Positions 55,080-64,000 of a stretch of 64,000 bases of DNA are shown here, piece after piece. The stretch comes from Prorocentrum cordatum. Lineage: Eukaryota > Sar > Dinophyceae > Prorocentrales > Prorocentraceae. Location: NCBI GenBank assembly GCA_963575745.1, contig CAUYUJ010003869.1:121565-185564 (forward strand), in the 5' to 3' direction. The notes under the pieces were generated by a model that was given only the letters and a program-made list of their open reading frames with translations, did not search any database and was not told the DNA's origin. Position 1 is the first letter of the stretch; each line of letters opens with the position of its first letter. The position numbers and the translations under genes are program-made.

Positions 55080-56628
55080 GACTAGGATGAACACGACAGA
55101 GTCTTACGGACACATGGAGATGTTACCAGAGTCGAAGTCACCTGCGAAGCCGGGGACTCTCACGCTAATGAGCTCGAAGACGGTGAGTTTCAACGACGAG
55201 ATCGAGGTATACCCTACGGAGGCGAGGATAAGACAGAAGGCCGAAGAGAAGCAAGTCAATATTCAGAACATAGCGTCAGGTCTACCTGAGAAGACCAAGC
55301 AGCGTAACATGAAGGGATACGAGAAAGTATGGAGTGATTGTGGCGACGACATGAGCTCGATCGAACTGGAAATCACGGAAATGTGGTTGGACTACGATAC
55401 ATCGCTTCTCGTCGGCCATAGATGGACGCCAGACGGCGTGGATCACGAATGCGACTGGGACCGAGCGCTACACTTCACTGACTCAGTGGGTCTTTGGTAC
55501 GGATCATATGTACCAGGCCCAGGCGTTGCCCATCACAGCTTGGCATACGCATCAATAAGTCAGTTGCTGGGATGCTGGATGGCAGACGCCGACTCATACA
55601 ATTTCACAGACATTATGGAAATCATGGGAGGTGAAGCTCGAACAACCAAGATGCTATTACGACGAACACATCTTCAAGGACATCAAGTTGGACGCAATTT
55701 TGATCTTCAATGTGGCATTGATATTTCCAATACGAAAGACAGACACGACCTGTGGTTGTACATGAAGGAATGTAAGCCCTTGGTGATCGTAATGTCACCT
55801 CCCTGTCAAGGCATGGCCGGATGGGCCACATTCAATCGTATTATGAATCCTGAGACGCATGAGGCATCCAGACGCGTTTCAGAACCTCTTGGTCATCTGT
55901 GCGGTGAAGTGGCTCAATTTCAACTTGATCACGGACGTCGCTATGTTGTAGAACAACCGACTGGATCAGACCTCTATCAAGTGCCGATCTGGATGAAAGT
56001 CAGAAGTCATACTGGCACAGCTGAGGTCATTATACATCAGTGCCAGGCAGGACTGCGGTGCCCAAGATCGGGACTCCCAGTACGAAAGTCATCTCACTTC
56101 ATCGCGAGTTGCGAGGCACTGATTCACCCGCTGAGGAGATTGAGATGCACTGGGGCTCAGGCCTGTCTCAAGCATCGACACATCGACGGCACGATCTCCA
56201 AGCAGATGCAGGTGTGGCCATGGCGACTCGCTGAGCTGATCGCTCGAGGAGTCGCGTGTGTGGTGCGACGAAGGCGGAGACAGGACTCGGCACGACAGCA
56301 TGTTGCTACCTACTATCCCGACATGGGTACAGGAGCACGTGACAGAGATGAGGATGATGACATCTTGCCGAATCCTACCGCGGCTTCGTCGACGGCAGCA
56401 GCACCAGCCGCAGCATCGACGACTCCAACGGGCGTGTTTGTGACTACTGGCACTCCGAGGCCGCGGGAAAGACATGTGACAAAAGGTGCGAATGAACACT
56501 GTCCCGCCTGTCACAACAATCGTTCGGCACATGATCCCCGACACATTCGACGAGGAAGCTGCAAGTACCCTCAAGTACAATCGTTGGGAGAAGAATGTCC
56601 TGGGTGTCGCGCTGGAAAGCCGATGGGG
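55036..56628 (+). CDS. Methyltransferase-like domain B with intact PPC, and zinc module
   Basis: Residues 190-410 fit a C5-cytosine-methyltransferase-like order. TDIMEIMGGEART (191-203) is at the motif I position, and FDLQCGIDIS (222-231) is at motifs II-III. SPPCQG (254-259, Cys257 at 55804) is motif IV with the nucleophile, and VVEQPTG (304-310) replaces ENV of motif VI. HQCQAGL to VRKSSHF (334-355) is motif VIII-like. A CTGAQACLKHRH cluster ends it. At 487-531 a zinc module follows: Cys489, Cys492, His499, His503, Cys509, then a second unit starting Cys521-x2-Cys524 that is completed only in the next frame. The target base is not shown by sequence; an RNA or accessory role remains possible. 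Confidence 0.6.
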
Positions 56629-58822
56629 TCACTCCATGCATACAGGAGACGACAAGTGCAGGTGGCAGATGGTTCCCTCTCGTGGTTCAGCAGTCGGCGG
56701 AGTTCTACCCAGGCAACCGAGAGTTCGACGAGCTGATCCCGATCCCTCCAGTGCTGAGCGATCTGGAGGTAGGTTGCGTGATCTCGAGCCGTTTGAACCA
56801 GCAGCGCCACCACCAGCAGCAGAGGGTGAGCGAGACGGAGATGCAGATGATGAAGGTGAAGAAGGAGCACCAGCGGTACCAGGACAAGATGCAGCATTAC
56901 AAGAATTACCTGCACCGCCACCTCCCGAAGCTCATCCCGCAGGCAGACCACTGGCAGCTGATCGACGCAATCGAGCCGCAACTCGGATAGAGGCAGGGAC
57001 TCAAGCAGATCCCAGAGGCGCCGATTGGTCAGATTGGTCAGCTGGTCGAGCACTGCGACTACTTAAATCATTGGATCCAGTGGTGGTCAGGAGGACGATT
57101 CGGAAATTTCACATTAGATTATGGCATGCACCGACGGCACGGATGATGGAACTTCTCAAAGCTGCAGGTGCGCCAAGCGAAGCCATTGACATGGTCTCGC
57201 AAGTCGTAGACACATGCCCAGTGTGTCGACAGTGGCAGAGTGTTGGTGTGAGGCCGATGGCGAAGCTAAAGGTCCTCTCGGATTTCAATATCGAAGTGGA
57301 CGTGGACTTGCTGTTCTGGAGCACACACACAGTCCTTCATCTTGTGGATGCGTGTATTCGTTGGTCCGGCGCTCTTATCATTGCGAGCCGAGTCGCGCAG
57401 GACATTCTGAATGGTATCACGCATGTGTGGCTACGGCTCTACGGACCCATGAAGCGACTCACCAGCGACAAGGAGGGCGCTCTGGACAGCGAAGTTGTGT
57501 CCGCGTGGGCAGACAGGTGGGGTATCCAACTCAACCTGCGACCACGTGGGTCACATGCTAGAATTGTGGAGCGACACAATGCATTGTTGCGTGACGCAGT
57601 GCATAAGATCAATTCACAAATGGAAAGAGATGGCATCGCAGTTCCACCACAGGCTATTATGGACGAAGCGACCCTGGCCAAGAACAGCATGATCAGTATT
57701 CATGGCACCACTCCCTACAAGGCGTTGTACGGGAGATCACCAGCACTACTACGAGATTTTGAACCTGGATCAGAGACTCCACTTTCGGACGGGCATGATG
57801 GAATATATGGAGTATCTCGACATGTGCATCGATTACGTGAAGTTGCGATGCCAGCCATCATTCAGGGCACGGCCACGGATCGTCTAAGTCGAGCGATGAA
57901 CTCGAGAACCCGGCCAGCTGGAGAGTTGTTGGAATTCAAGATCGGCGACGAGGTCGACATATATCGAGATCCTCCCAACAAGGATCTCAGTGGCTGGCGA
58001 GGACCTGCGGTAGTGACCGACATTACTCGACTGCGAGATGGGGTGGTCGGAGTCCGTTGGCAGAGTCGCAACATGCAAATACGGTTACCCGAGGTGCGGA
58101 GAGCTGTGGTGCTATGGACGTTCATGACGGAACCGCGCGCGCAGGAGTCAACCAGGACACCTGTCGAGTATATCATGAATTTCGCAGAGAGCATCGAGCA
58201 AGGATCCTTGTACTTCGGATGTGTGTTTTCTAGCAAGCATGGCTGGATGATCAGTAAGGATGGCCAACGGTTTCCAGGACCAATGCGAGCAGCGTTCACG
58301 ACGGCCGCGCGTCATCTTCAGCTTGTGGGCTGCATCGGCATTCGAGTGGGGCATGGCGTCAAATACATTGAGGCTGTGCCCGGCACCGACGGTGCAGTGA
58401 TCATGTGGTGGCATGTTGGGCGCAGAGAAGACTGGTCATGGATTCAGATTCCAGGCAGCCAACGAGTTTCGACACAGTATTTATTCGGCGATAGTTGGCC
58501 CAAAACACCATTTATGCAGTTTGCGTTGGTCACGGATGAAGAAGCCAGACAAGCACGACGACAAACCCCTGGAGTATCACACGTTGGAGGTATGGATGAC
58601 ACTTTCGATCACAACGAGGGATACATCAACCACAGATGGAATGGAATCAAGAGATCACGATCAATTGATTCAGATGACAGTGGTAACCCAGCACCTCATC
58701 TTGCTCGACGTCTCGACGATGAGGCACCCACCTTGAAAAGACAGCTATCACCACGATCAGATGGAAGCGGCAATCCTGGACCCCATGTATCTCAGAAACT
58801 GGATGACGAAACACCGGAATGA
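56582..58822 (+). CDS. Integrase
   Basis: After a +1 change at 56629 the frame completes the second zinc unit (His 56630, His 56639, Cys 56657). An acidic, Pro-rich linker follows. Taking 56486 as codon 1, the integrase N-terminal zinc site is His209, His214, Cys244 and Cys247. The catalytic triad is Asp274 (VDVDLLFW), Asp328 (TSDKEGAL) and Glu362 (ARIVERHN); the last two are separated by 33 residues, near the usual 35. A GPY/F-like tail (VDIYRDPPNKDLSGWRGPAV) follows. It would insert element cDNA, producing the 5-base duplication seen. It ends at TGA 58820, beyond which the frame continues into RT after another TGA (58856). Confidence 0.82.
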   Translation, partial: RWEKNVLGVALESRWGHSMHTGDDKCRWQMVPSRGSAVGGVLPRQPRVRRADPDPSSAERSGGRLRDLEPFEPAAPPPAAEGERDGDADDEGEEGAPAVPGQDAALQELPAPPPPEAHPAGRPLAADRRNRAATRIEAGTQADPRGADWSDWSAGRALRLLKSLDPVVVRRTIRKFHIRLWHAPTARMMELLKAAGAPSEAIDMVSQVVDTCPVCRQWQSVGVRPMAKLKVLSDFNIEVDVDLLFWSTHTVLHLVDACIRWSGALIIASRVAQDILNGITHVWLRLYGPMKRLTSDKEGALDSEVVSAWADRWGIQLNLRPRGSHARIVERHNALLRDAVHKINSQMERDGIAVPPQAIMDEATLAKNSMISIHGTTPYKALYGRSPALLRDFEPGSETPLSDGHDGIYGVSRHVHRLREVAMPAIIQGTATDRLSRAMNSRTRPAGELLEFKIGDEVDIYRDPPNKDLSGWRGPAVVTDITRLRDGVVGVRWQSRNMQIRLPEVRRAVVLWTFMTEPRAQESTRTPVEYIMNFAESIEQGSLYFGCVFSSKHGWMISKDGQRFPGPMRAAFTTAARHLQLVGCIGIRVGHGVKYIEAVPGTDGAVIMWWHVGRREDWSWIQIPGSQRVSTQYLFGDSWPKTPFMQFALVTDEEARQARRQTPGVSHVGGMDDTFDHNEGYINHRWNGIKRSRSIDSDDSGNPAPHLARRLDDEAPTLKRQLSPRSDGSGNPGPHVSQKLDDETPE

Positions 58823-59875
58823 CAATGTGAAGAAATTGAGAGCGAGAATGATTTCTGACATGGATTGAGTGAACTTACGCGAGGGCCAGACATTATCTCT
58901 TCTGACAACATGTTCGAGACGACCAGCGTCAACGAGGATGCGATTCCTGGAGAAGCGTTGGAGCTGGCTATGAGTGCGGATGCCGCGTTTCAATGTTGTG
59001 GCGATGAAGTTATTGAAGGATATGTTGTTGTTCACCGATATGATGCAGTTGGATGTTACGTTGAGGCAGTCATCGAACGAGAGATGAATATCCTTACGAA
59101 GGACGAGCTCAAGAAGTATGCACGGGATGTTGCTGAAGCATGTGTGCTGGAGTTGCGACGGTGGTGCAGCATGGGCATGTTCTCAAGGATGCCACGACGA
59201 CGTGCGACGAATCTGGTGGACAGCCGATGGGTTCTCAAATGGAAGCTCATTGGCGGTGTACGAAAGATCAAGGCAAGACTCACGGTGCGTGGGTTTAAAG
59301 ACAGACAAACAGAGTCTCTGACCACTTTCGCAGGTACGGCATCAAGATGGGGACAACGAGCTGTGTGCTCAATGGCCGCGCTCTATGGATGGAAGCTTTG
59401 GTCCACGGACATATCTATGGCCTTCCTGCGCGGGAAGACGTTCAAGCAGATCGCGAATGACACGGGGACCAAGCTGAGATCCATTCAATGCGACTTGCCG
59501 GCTGGAGCGAATGTATTACTTCGTCAGATTGATGGTTTTCATGATTTTAGTGAAATATCAGAGGTATTGGATATGAACAAGCCCGGTTTTGGCACGAAAG
59601 ATGCGCCATGGTCATGGAGTATGGCATTGACGGAGACAATGACTGAAGCGCAATGGACACCGCTGCGAGCAGATAAGAAACTGCACGTGAAACATAGACA
59701 GGCTGCAGAGCGAGACAGTTGCTGTCCCATCACTGGTAAGAAGTATACGGTTAAGGATAAAATACCACTTGGAATTTTGGCGACACACGTGGACGACTTC
59801 AAAGGAGCCTGTGAAGAAAATACCAGATTGGAGTTATTCAGCGATTGGAGATCAAGTATGGAAAAGGTGAACTGA
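58823..59875 (+). CDS. Reverse transcriptase
   Basis: Same frame as integrase after two TGA codons. Taking 58865 as codon 1, RT begins with RWVLKWK (121-127) and KIKARLTVRGF. Motif A Asp162 lies in STDISMAFLRG, and the catalytic pair Asp300-Asp301 lies in ILATHVDD, where Copia RTs usually have Y-V-D-D. It is the Copia-type RT that makes cDNA from element RNA. The last residues before the stop at 59873 are out of frame: a one-base loss near 59840 moves the true continuation (EIKYGKGELIETPFECVGIK) to another frame. Confidence 0.8.
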
Positions 59876-60132
59876 TTGAGACTCCCTTCGAATGCGTGGG
59901 CATCAAACACACTCAGGATCCGAAAACTATGGAATGCACTATGGACCAAAGTCATTACGTCAGTCAGTTGAAGGCCATTCCCATGGAAAAGTTCAAGGAC
60001 ATGAAGGATGATGACAAAGCAGATGACGAGTTGGTAAGCTTATATATGTCATTGCTAGGCGGCGTAGCTTGGATGGTTCTCACGAGAGCAGATATCATAG
60101 TGTTTGTGGGCAAGAGCTACAACGCTGTATGA
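59845..60132 (+). CDS. RT connection segment, frameshifted
   Basis: Encodes the usual Copia connection region: ETPFECVGIKHTQD, then DQSHYVSQLKAI and LLGGVAWMVLTRADI. It is separated from RT by a one-base loss near 59840 and from RNase H by another frame change near 60105-60112. Confidence 0.68.
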   Translation: MEIKYGKGELIETPFECVGIKHTQDPKTMECTMDQSHYVSQLKAIPMEKFKDMKDDDKADDELVSLYMSLLGGVAWMVLTRADIIVFVGKSYNAV

Positions 60133-60830
60133 AGAATGTGACGGTATCCAACGTGAAAGACCTGAACAAGCTGCTGAAATGGATTAAGCGTGCGACGGCC
60201 ACGATTCACTTTGGCAAGATGACAGCGCCGTTATGTCTCACGGTAATTGCGGACAGTGCGTATCGGGCTGACGATGTTGACTGTCTAGCCCTGCGAGCAG
60301 CTAGCATCGGGTTATGTGAATTAAGAGATGGAGCACCCTCTGGAGGATTGCATGTTTGGGAGTATTTCTCGCGCAAGCAGGTGAAAGTCAACCGGGGCAC
60401 GTTCAGCGCTGAGCTCAATAATGCGATCGAGTCTACAGAGTATGGCATGTTGCTGAATGTGTTCCTGATAGAATGGTTGGAGGGCGCTCAAACATCGGTT
60501 GAGGTGCATTCAAGAATGGTTGGTCCTTGCAATGTAGAATTACATCTAGTCCTGGACGCACATTCAGTGTGCGATGCGGTGACAGCGCAAGAAATATCGA
60601 CACCTACAGATAGGCAGTTGTTGTATGGTATTCAGGCCTTGAGAGAGCATCTGGAAGCACGACGACTATCTGTACTACATCGTGTGGACACAAGGGACAT
60701 GCTGTGTGATGCTCTGACAAAAGGAGGTATAAGCATATCCACGTTATTAGAAGCATTCAACAAGGGTCGATGGAATATTATTGTGAGAGAACAATTACAC
60801 ACGTGGCGATATCGTGGTGTTTCTTTGTGA
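60069..60830 (+). CDS. RNase H, C-terminal end of pol
   Basis: Taking 60069 as codon 1, the acidic residues are Asp62 (VIADSAY), Glu115 (FSAELNN), Asp163 (LVLDAHSV) and the final region VDTRDMLCDALTKG (Asp207, Asp210 and Asp214). DMLCDALTKG is the typical end of Copia RNase H (D-x2-A-D-x2-T-K). The first 15 codons are probably not original; the true entry is from the preceding frame near 60110. The stop at 60828 ends pol about 156 bases before the 3' LTR. Confidence 0.78.
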   Translation: MDGSHESRYHSVCGQELQRCMKNVTVSNVKDLNKLLKWIKRATATIHFGKMTAPLCLTVIADSAYRADDVDCLALRAASIGLCELRDGAPSGGLHVWEYFSRKQVKVNRGTFSAELNNAIESTEYGMLLNVFLIEWLEGAQTSVEVHSRMVGPCNVELHLVLDAHSVCDAVTAQEISTPTDRQLLYGIQALREHLEARRLSVLHRVDTRDMLCDALTKGGISISTLLEAFNKGRWNIIVREQLHTWRYRGVSL

Positions 60831-60961
60831 TCTGTGTATTCTTGCTGGCATCATGATTAAGAATCAAGAAGATGGTTCAAGAAGACTGGGACAGTTGAGA
60901 GAGTGATATCATCTGTTTCAGTGTTGGTATTCAAATTCCAGGACACAGTTGTCTAGTCTCA

Positions 60962-60986
60962 GCGACAACTAGGAGATATTACCAGA
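60962..60986 (+). other. Presumed plus-strand priming site
   Basis: The sequence before the 3' LTR (CAACTAGGAGATATTACCAGA) contains only a weak purine run (AGGAGA). This junction, GGAGATATTACCAGAGTCGA, recurs with one change at 55116-55135 inside domain B. Confidence 0.4.
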
Positions 60987-61179
60987 GTCGAAATGCAGGA
61001 GATAACATCAGGTACGGCATGCAGTGAGTGAGGAAGCAGCGCCTGCCGCCGCCGTTTGGTTCGCAGGACGCGTCCAGGTTATAGTACACTTTGTGCATGT
61101 GCATGTGGAAAAGACTTGTTTCTTCTCGTCTTGCCATCGACATCAGGCTGGCGCCTATCCCGCCAAGGTCAATCGACCT
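60987..61179 (+). repeat. 3' LTR
   Basis: 193 bases, gap-free match to 50948-51140 with two differences. Followed directly by GTTGA, the copy of the target site. Confidence 0.93.
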
Positions 61180-61234
61180 GTTGATGCTGCCTCTACCCTC
61201 CCGTCATCTCGACATGCCTGTGGCACGTCTCTCT

Positions 61235-61375
61235 CAGATTCAAGGTTCGGGGTCAACAAGAAACTCCTGCCCACAGCTCGGGCATTTCTTTGGGTCATCA
61301 CGTGCCACTGCGTCATCGCTTCTCTTTGCCACGGTTCGGGGTCAACCAGAAAACCCTGACGCTCTCGGATCGGCC
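61235..61375 (+). repeat. Direct repeats in the right flank
   Basis: GGTTCGGGGTCAACAAGAAA near 61246 and GGTTCGGGGTCAACCAGAAA near 61336 lie about 90 bases apart. A third, diverged form lies in the left flank near 50776. It is an older repeat around the Copia insertion. Confidence 0.7.
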
Positions 61376-61500
61376 ATGCTCCTCCTCCTCCTCCTCCTCC
61401 TCCTCGTCCCCCCTCCTCCTCCTTCTCCTCGTCCTCCTCCTCCTCCTCCTCCTCCTCCTCCTCCTCCTCCTCCTCCTCCTCCTCCTCCTCCTCCTCCGCG
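61376..61500 (-). repeat. TCC array
   Basis: (CTC)n/(CCT)n array, the complement of the GAG arrays elsewhere. Borders the inverted repeat copy B. Confidence 0.92.
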
Positions 61501-62290
61501 CCGGCCTCATTTTCGGGCCCCGCTCGTTCCGAATCGTGCTCCCGCTGCAGCGCTGGCGTCATTTCCGCCGGCGCCCGGGCTGCACGCCCGAGCCGGCGCC
61601 CAGGCCGGCGCTCCGGCCGGGCCCGGAGCCGGTTCCGGCCGCCGCTGAAAAGTCGAGTTCCGAGGCGGCGCCGAAAAAAGGCCATTCTAATACACATGTT
61701 TCTTTTGAAAATGCTGAATTTCTGCTTCCGGCGCCCGGGAGGACTCCCGGGCCGATTCCGACGCCCGGGCCGGCGCCCGAGCCCGCGCCCGGGCCGGACG
61801 CCCGAGCCGGCGCCCGGGCCGGCGCCCGGGCCGGGTCCCGAGCCGGTTCCGGCCGGCGCCAGAAAATCGAGTTCCGAGGCGGCGCCGAAAAAAGGCCATT
61901 CCAATACACATTTTTCTTTTGAAAATGCTGAATTTCTGTTTCTGGCGCCCTGAGCCTCCCTGGCCGATTCTGGCGTGCTTCCGCTCGTTCCGAATCGTGC
62001 TCCCGCTGCAGCGCTGGCCTTATTTCCGCGCTTCCGCTCGTTTCGATTCGTGCTCCCGCTGCAGCGCTGGCGTCATTTCCCGTGCCATGCCACGGCATGC
62101 AAAGCAATGATAGGTTGATACTACGGTTCGCGGTGCTCTTCTGTGCTCTACAATGAATTGCGTACCCTTTCGGGATCATTGCTCTGCTCGACATCCGACT
62201 GTGCGAGTAGAGAGGGGATCTGCGCCATGGTAAGGGATGGGAGGGAAGGGTAGGATGTCAGATATGACGCGAGCGCACCGAGCTTGTCTT
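61501..62290 (-). repeat. Dispersed repeat copy B with internal 214-bp tandem
   Basis: Inverse of the 10170-10600 repeat. It holds the CGTGCTCCCGCTGCAGCGC monomers (near 61535, 61997 and 62052), the CATTTCCCGTGCCATGCC block and the AGTAGAGAGGGGATCTGCGC end. An insertion absent from copy A (about 61570-61960) carries a 214-base tandem (GAGTTCCGAGGCGGCGCCGA at 61655 and 61869) and a CGCCCGGGCCGG hexamer run (61735-61850). No gene. Confidence 0.75.
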
Positions 62291-62462
62291 CCTCCTCCTC
62301 CTCCTCCTCCTCCTCCTCCTCCTCCTCCTCCTTCCTCCGACCTCCTCCTCCTCCTCCTCTTCTCCTCCTCCTCCTCTTCCTCCTCCTCCCCCTCCTCCTC
62401 CTCCTCCTCCTCGTCCTCCTCCTCGTCCTCCTCCTCCTCCTCCTCCGCCTCCTCCTCCCCCT
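62291..62462 (-). repeat. TCC array
   Basis: Pyrimidine array directly adjoining the dispersed repeat. It mirrors the G-rich run before copy A. Confidence 0.9.
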
Positions 62463-62473
62463 CAGGGGAGGAA

Positions 62474-62590
62474 CTGATACCGATACCGCTACCCATTCCT
62501 CGTGAAACAGGCTGTGTTCGCCGCGAAATTCAAGTCACACCGCATCCCTGGAGAGGTAGGGGGACTAGCGCTGTCGGTACCTTTTTTCCC
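62474..62590 (+). mobile_element. MITE-like element, GGTACC family, copy 4
   Basis: Starts with GATACCGATACCGCTACCC, then TTCCTCGT. It has the GCGAAATTCAAG core and ends GCTGTCGGTACCTTTTTT, the approximate inverse of the family start. It is shorter than copies 1 and 3. Confidence 0.5.
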
Positions 62591-64000
62591 CCACCTGCGC
62601 GCTTCTCCTTCGCACTTGCCACTTCTCACTCCCATTCCCCGTTCCTTCCTGTTCTCATTCTCTCCGTCCTCCTCCAACTCCGACTCCGACTCCTCCTCGA
62701 TCCTCCCCCTGGAAGATCGAGGATGCAACGTCAAGGTCTTTAAGCGCTTCTGGGCCTCACTCCTCATTTCCCACCTCCTCCTCCCCCTCCTTGCTGGCCT
62801 GCTGCCCCCCCCTCTGTGCCCAGATCGCCTAGTGGCGGTCGACGTGTCCGTGGACCAGATGCGCCCGGTCGATCACGTGAAGTGGTCGCCGCCGCCGCTT
62901 CCCGTTCGGCCGGCACCGCGACGAGCGGCCTTTTTGGGCGGAGCTATCTTCTCAGGGGCAACACTGGGGGGCTAATCAGTGGCCTGTGAGGGAGGAGGTG
63001 AGGAGAGAGTGATGAAGAGGGTGTGAGGAGGAGGAGGAGAAATTGAAGATGAGGAGGAGGGGGAGGAGGGGGAGAAGGAACATCTGGGAGGGAGGGTGGG
63101 ACAGGATGATTGCGCGAGGCTAGAAAGCAGCCCGTCGCAGCGCAGCGGCGCCAGGCCACCGGATACACGCACGGTAGGTTCGCGTCGTGCCGATTGGCGT
63201 CGACCACGCCGCCAGCGTTCAACGTTGAACGCCGTTGGCGACCCAGAATCGATCGATGTTGAACGATCTGACGTTTTCTTAGCATCGCTCGGACGTTTTG
63301 CATTGTTCTCTGGCGAGGACCATCGAGGAGCATCCTGGATCATCGTACGAAAAATAAAAGCACGAAGCCGACAAATGCACGGGGAATGAACGTCCGAGCG
63401 ATGGCGAGCTTCGGAAACATAGGATCGGTCAAGGTTGAACAATCCCCGCGGCGTCAGGAACCAACGCTGGGGTCGACACGACGCGAACCTGCCGTGGGCT
63501 CGGGGGGAGGGACCCAGACGTTCAGGAGGGAAAAAGAAGCACAGACACAAATAGTCGTCGATTCCCAGAATAGTATGGAAAATATGTAAGATCCGGGGAA
63601 TCTTGGGGTTTGCGTAGATCTATCTATGTACCCCTGGCCAAGGGGTACATAAATAGACCAGGGGCCCTGGGCCCCTTCAGACATGCTCGCGTCCTGGAAA
63701 TCATGACGGCAGGCCTTTTGCCATCGAACCAAGAGGAGGTCAGAGGGCGCCAGCCATTCTCCAACACCGATCCCAGCCGGGCCAATCCTGGGCCCAGGAC
63801 TGACTCGTGTGCCTTCCTGGGCTCTGCCTGAGGGAGCGCGAATGCGAGGCGTGATGGGGGATGGTATGCATAACGGACGGGAGGGGAGCGGTGTGCCGGA
63901 GGGGAGCGGCGTGCTGGGGAGGGGAGGGGAGGGGCGGGGAGGGAGGAGGAATGAAGGGAGAGGGAGGGGGGAAGGAGGGGGGTGGAGGCGGATGAGGAGA
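62591..64000. other. Right-end spacer with foldbacks and GGA arrays
   Basis: No gene recognised. ATCGCTCGGACGTT (63284-63297) pairs with AACGTCCGAGCGAT (63389-63402). 63626-63650 is a 25-base near-perfect palindrome (ATGTACCCCT and AGGGGTACAT around GGCCA). 62995-63075 and 63880-64000 are GGA/GGGGA arrays. Minus frames at 62944-63550 show no domain. Confidence 0.5.

Larger units (their letters stand above)
50943..61184 (+). mobile_element. Complete Ty1/Copia retrotransposon with 5-bp target duplication
   Basis: Bounded by GTTGA at 50943-50947 and again at 61180-61184, with 193-base LTRs just inside. The order is LTR, primer site, Gag, protease, two methyltransferase-like domains, zinc cluster, integrase, RT, RNase H and LTR. 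Integrase before RT is the Ty1/Copia order. The internal reading frame is broken by at least seven stops (six TGA and one TAA) and about four frame changes, although the LTRs differ at only two positions. This copy therefore could not make its proteins without recoding, yet the LTRs look young. Other copies may supply proteins in trans. Confidence 0.88.

Overview
This window looks like repeat-dominated nuclear DNA of a dinoflagellate (Symbiodiniaceae/Prorocentrum type). I infer this from the retroelement proteins: Gag, protease, integrase and LINE proteins of the divergent kind seen in those genomes, RanBP2-like zinc fingers in ORF1, and methyltransferase-like domains inside retroelements. Very long GAT, GAG and TAC microsatellites fit this. 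I could not identify a host protein gene, rRNA or tRNA, and found no spliced-leader sequence by eye.

Layout. 1-6.9 kb: heptamer and purine-rich tandem arrays, low-complexity CTTGGG repeats and one MITE-like copy. 6.9-9.0 kb (+): relic of an LTR-type element with zinc finger, retropepsin, dUTPase and an unknown domain. 9.2-12.3 kb: tandem, dispersed and foldback repeats. 13.3-19.2 kb (-): decayed DIRS-like tyrosine-recombinase retroelement (gag-like, RT/RNase H, methyltransferase-like domain, RNase H tail, recombinase), itself interrupted by a foldback MITE at 17.5 kb. 19.3-31 kb: minisatellites, including an inverted pair, a satellite of roughly 55-60 bp and a 2.6 kb GAT array, plus more MITE copies. 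31.2-32.7 kb (+): Copia-type gag relic. 33.8-35.6 kb: arrays. 37.6-38.0 kb (+): orphan methyltransferase-like fragment. 39-40 kb: arrays. 40.3-48.2 kb (+): nearly complete LINE with ORF1 and a long ORF2 (RNase H, AP endonuclease, RT, two zinc fingers, methyltransferase-like C terminus), broken only at homopolymer runs. 49.5-50.5 kb: TAC array. 50.95-61.18 kb (+): complete Ty1/Copia element with 193-bp LTRs (two differences), a GTTGA target-site duplication, a primer binding site, Gag, protease, two methyltransferase-like domains (first lacking and second retaining the PPC motif), zinc cluster, integrase, RT and RNase H, crossed by stops and frameshifts. 61.2-64 kb: repeats, including an inverted copy of the 10.2-10.6 kb repeat.

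The main theme is that methyltransferase-like (C5-MTase-fold type) domains recur in DIRS-like, LINE and Copia contexts within 64 kb, and the Copia element has two in tandem. Most in-frame stops in these relics are TGA, which CGA-to-TGA (CpG) decay would explain. All frame and domain statements come from reading the sequence; no database search was run.
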